60,551 bases of DNA. Origin: DATKKK01 sp964354625 (lineage in GTDB: Archaea > Thermoproteota > Bathyarchaeia > Bathyarchaeales > Bathycorpusculaceae). The position numbers and the translations under genes are program-made. Shown here piece after piece: positions 59,000 through 60,551 of the stretch (positions are counted from its first letter, which is position 1; the number at the start of each line of letters is the position of its first letter). The stretch spans positions 1 through 60,551 of the forward strand of contig CAYHAK010000004.1 of the NCBI GenBank assembly GCA_964354625.1. Direction: 5' to 3'. The notes beneath the pieces were generated by a model. It saw nothing but the letters and a program-made list of their open reading frames with translations. It made no database searches and was not told the DNA's origin.

Positions 59000-59441
59000 C
59001 TCTGCTTTTGGCCTTCTCCAGTAGCCGAACCAGCCCCGCAACCAGTTCATCAGCCTTTTCTAGAGTCGTCACGCTTTCCTCCAGTGTAATGCAGTCGTTC
59101 AGCCAGGCGTAGACTAGGAGCGCTTCGGCGGCGTCGGCCAGCTTGTGGCTTGTCATCCTCGAAGGCAAAAACTCCCTCAGTCCTGCCTTTCGCAGCGCCT
59201 CGGCAAGCGCGATTCCCTTCACTTTCCTTCCAGAAGGCTGCATGGTTCTGATTGAAAGGGCGAGTGAGTAAACAAAGTTAACGTAGGCGTCTCCTAGGGA
59301 CGCCAACTCATGATCCGTGAGCACTTCAGTCAGGTTGCGGTGGTCTTTCATGAATACGGACGCGCGTGGAAAGGTTCTCAAACGTGCCGCCTCAGGGCTG
59401 CCGGTATGGTTCGCTATGCTTATAACGTCTCTTTTCCTCAT
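58986..59441 (-). CDS. RNase III-like family protein
   Basis: A 151-residue archaeal protein resembling a compact RNase III domain. LASLGDAYVNFVYSLALSIR places the Gly-Asp of the signature, and SRMTSHKLADAAEALLVYAWLNDCITLEE the second acidic motif (ADAAEAL). It lacks a double-stranded RNA-binding domain, like bacterial Mini-III, which processes 23S rRNA. The role in archaea is unproven. It is divergent from the DUF99 gene with 26 bases between starts. Confidence 0.8.
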   Translation of the reverse strand: MRKRDVISIANHTGSPEAARLRTFPRASVFMKDHRNLTEVLTDHELASLGDAYVNFVYSLALSIRTMQPSGRKVKGIALAEALRKAGLREFLPSRMTSHKLADAAEALLVYAWLNDCITLEESVTTLEKADELVAGLVRLLEKAKSRVRLS

Positions 59442-59467
59442 GTTCGATTGGTTGCGGGGGCGAGGCT

Positions 59468-60055
59468 TTGGCGGTTAGGAGTTTTCGCGTGGTCAAACCT
59501 GAGGTTCGTGTGTTGGGCGTGGACGACGGGGTTTTTGCGCCTCGTTCTAGGGGTTTCGCCACGCTCGTTGGCGTGGTGTTCAGGGGCGGCTACTGGCTTG
59601 ACGGCGTCATGCACACGAGAGTCAAGGTGGACGGTCTCGATGCAGGCCGCAAGATCGCAGACATGATTCTCAAATCGTCTCACCACAAACAGCTGCGCGT
59701 AGTAATGCTCAATGGCGTGACGTTCGCAGGTTTCAACGTAGTGGACATAAAGAAGCTCAAAGAAGAAGCGAGCCTTCCCGTCATAGCGGTGACGCGTGAC
59801 AAGCCAGACGAGAAAAGTATACGCGAAGCGCTGATGCATCTGCCGAAGGGCAAGGAACGGTGGGAAGCGATGGAGAGCGGAGGCCAAACGCACGCAGTCC
59901 AGACGCGCGGTAGGTGTGCACAGGTTTACGTTCAGGTTTCAGGCATCTCTCTTGAGGACGCGACCACGATATTGCGGCTGACTTCTACGCGGAGCAATGT
60001 TCCTGAGGCGTTGCGTGCTGCTCACATGATCGCCTCGGGGATTACAGGCGCGTAG
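59468..60055 (+). CDS. DUF99 family protein (endonuclease V-like fold)
   Basis: A 195-residue COG1628 protein. FRVVKPEVRVLGVDDGVFAPRS, RVVMLNGVTFAGFNVVDIKKL and LPVIAVTRDKPDEKSI are diagnostic. The family shares the RNase H-like fold of endonuclease V, but its activity is not established. TTG 59468 follows GAGG. The Asp-Asp pair at the first strand may be metal ligands. Confidence 0.9.
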   Translation: MAVRSFRVVKPEVRVLGVDDGVFAPRSRGFATLVGVVFRGGYWLDGVMHTRVKVDGLDAGRKIADMILKSSHHKQLRVVMLNGVTFAGFNVVDIKKLKEEASLPVIAVTRDKPDEKSIREALMHLPKGKERWEAMESGGQTHAVQTRGRCAQVYVQVSGISLEDATTILRLTSTRSNVPEALRAAHMIASGITGA

Positions 60056-60082
60056 CTTTGATATGTATTTGTACGAGAAAAA

Positions 60083-60091
60083 GTTTAAATG
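60083..60091 (+). promoter_or_regulatory. TATA box of the TFS gene
   Basis: GTTTAAATG lies 46-54 bases before ATG 60137; an AGAGG ribosome site follows. Confidence 0.55.
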
Positions 60092-60136
60092 AGACAATGC
60101 TAAGGGAAAAGGAACGGACAACGGAGCAAGAGGCTT

Positions 60137-60490
60137 ATGGATTTTTGTCCAAAATGCGGGTCACGGCTCGTGCCCAAGAAGGGAAAATCAAGCGACCCTG
60201 AGTCGATATCGCTTGTTTGTCCGAAATGCGGCTTCAAGAAGCAACCCCAAGGCAAGAAGGTCGAGCCCAAAATCGCAAAGGTAATACAACACAAACCTCA
60301 GGAACTCGTGGCCGTAATCGGCAAAGAAGAACAGAAGCTCCGAACGTTGCCCACCGTCCGTGTTGAATGTCCAAAATGCGGAAACAACACAGCCTACGTG
60401 TGGCAGGTCCAGACACGAGGCGCCGACGAATCATCGACGCAGTTTTTGCGATGCACAAAATGCAGCTACACCTTCAGAGAATACTCATAG
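60137..60490 (+). CDS. tfs: Transcription factor S (TFS, RpoM-like cleavage factor)
   Basis: A 117-residue protein with an N-terminal zinc ribbon (MDFCPKCGSRLVPKKGKSS and CPKCGFKKQ) and a TFIIS-like C-terminal ribbon (VECPKCGNNTAYVWQVQTRGADESSTQFLRCTKCSYTFREY). The acidic DE in the C-terminal loop reaches the polymerase active site and stimulates cleavage of backtracked RNA. Last gene of the window; the remaining 60 bases hold nothing recognisable. Confidence 0.96.
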   Translation: MDFCPKCGSRLVPKKGKSSDPESISLVCPKCGFKKQPQGKKVEPKIAKVIQHKPQELVAVIGKEEQKLRTLPTVRVECPKCGNNTAYVWQVQTRGADESSTQFLRCTKCSYTFREYS

Positions 60491-60551
60491 ACTTTCAGAT
60501 TTTCGCGGAAAGATACTGAAGCTTGCGTTCGAGCTTAGAAGTCAGTGTTAT

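Overview
The window is archaeal. It carries PolD (both DP1 and DP2), Orc1/Cdc6, geranylgeranylglyceryl phosphate synthase, aIF5A, SRP54, Pus10, Csl4, Nob1, Dph2, Rpo4, Rpo11, TFS, Sec61-beta and ribosomal proteins L3, L4, L10e and L21e. PolD excludes most classical Crenarchaeota. An Elf1-like zinc factor, an Alba remnant and many small winged-helix proteins fit a TACK-type lineage such as Bathyarchaeia, but that placement is inference. Genes are tightly packed, with archaeal TATA boxes and GGAGG/GGTGA ribosome sites. I see no rRNA, CRISPR array or insertion sequence.

Layout. 1-1.7 kb: start of the L3-L4 ribosomal operon (minus strand, cut by the window edge). 2.1-6.9 kb: an orotate phosphoribosyltransferase-like gene broken by one base, a kinase/PHP phosphoesterase group and small unknowns. 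7-12 kb: S-adenosylhomocysteine hydrolase, membrane and zinc-ribbon proteins, an intron-containing tRNA-Ser(CGA) and an AlkZ-like protein. 12-13.5 kb: a bactofilin-like protein built from 17-residue repeats. 14.7-18.5 kb: DP1, Orc1/Cdc6 and, upstream of cdc6, a probable replication origin with two inverted ORB-like sites around an AT-rich hairpin. 19-24.6 kb: a membrane-anchored winged-helix protein next to a 15-bp inverted repeat, aminotransferase, nitrilase plus NAD synthetase, Elf1 and GGGP synthase. 24.8-28.2 kb: DP2. 28.2-33 kb: MazG-like protein, serine hydroxymethyltransferase, Sec61-beta (57 aa), LSm-like protein and DUF2070. 33-35.6 kb: a four-subunit 2-oxoacid:ferredoxin oxidoreductase in order delta-alpha-beta-gamma. 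35.7-36 kb: an Alba gene with its middle missing. 36-42 kb: class III aminotransferase, methyltransferase, COG1751 protein, Nob1, NAD kinase, aIF5A. 42.1-44.8 kb: a sparse, AT-richer accessory stretch with a degraded gene and fragments. 44.8-60.5 kb: a dense information-processing block (Hsp20-PAC2; SRP54-Pus10-L21e-Rpo4-DUF655-KsgA-HemK; L10e-PpsA; Dph2-METTL5-like-Csl4-Rpo11; DUF99; TFS).

Two themes link separate regions. First, DP1, Orc1/Cdc6, the putative origin and DP2 lie within about 14 kb. Second, short alternating GC tracts (GCGCGCGC, several within TTAGCGCGCGCTAA-like palindromes) recur at least ten times, nearly always between genes or at gene ends. One sits exactly at the internal deletion junction of the Alba pseudogene.
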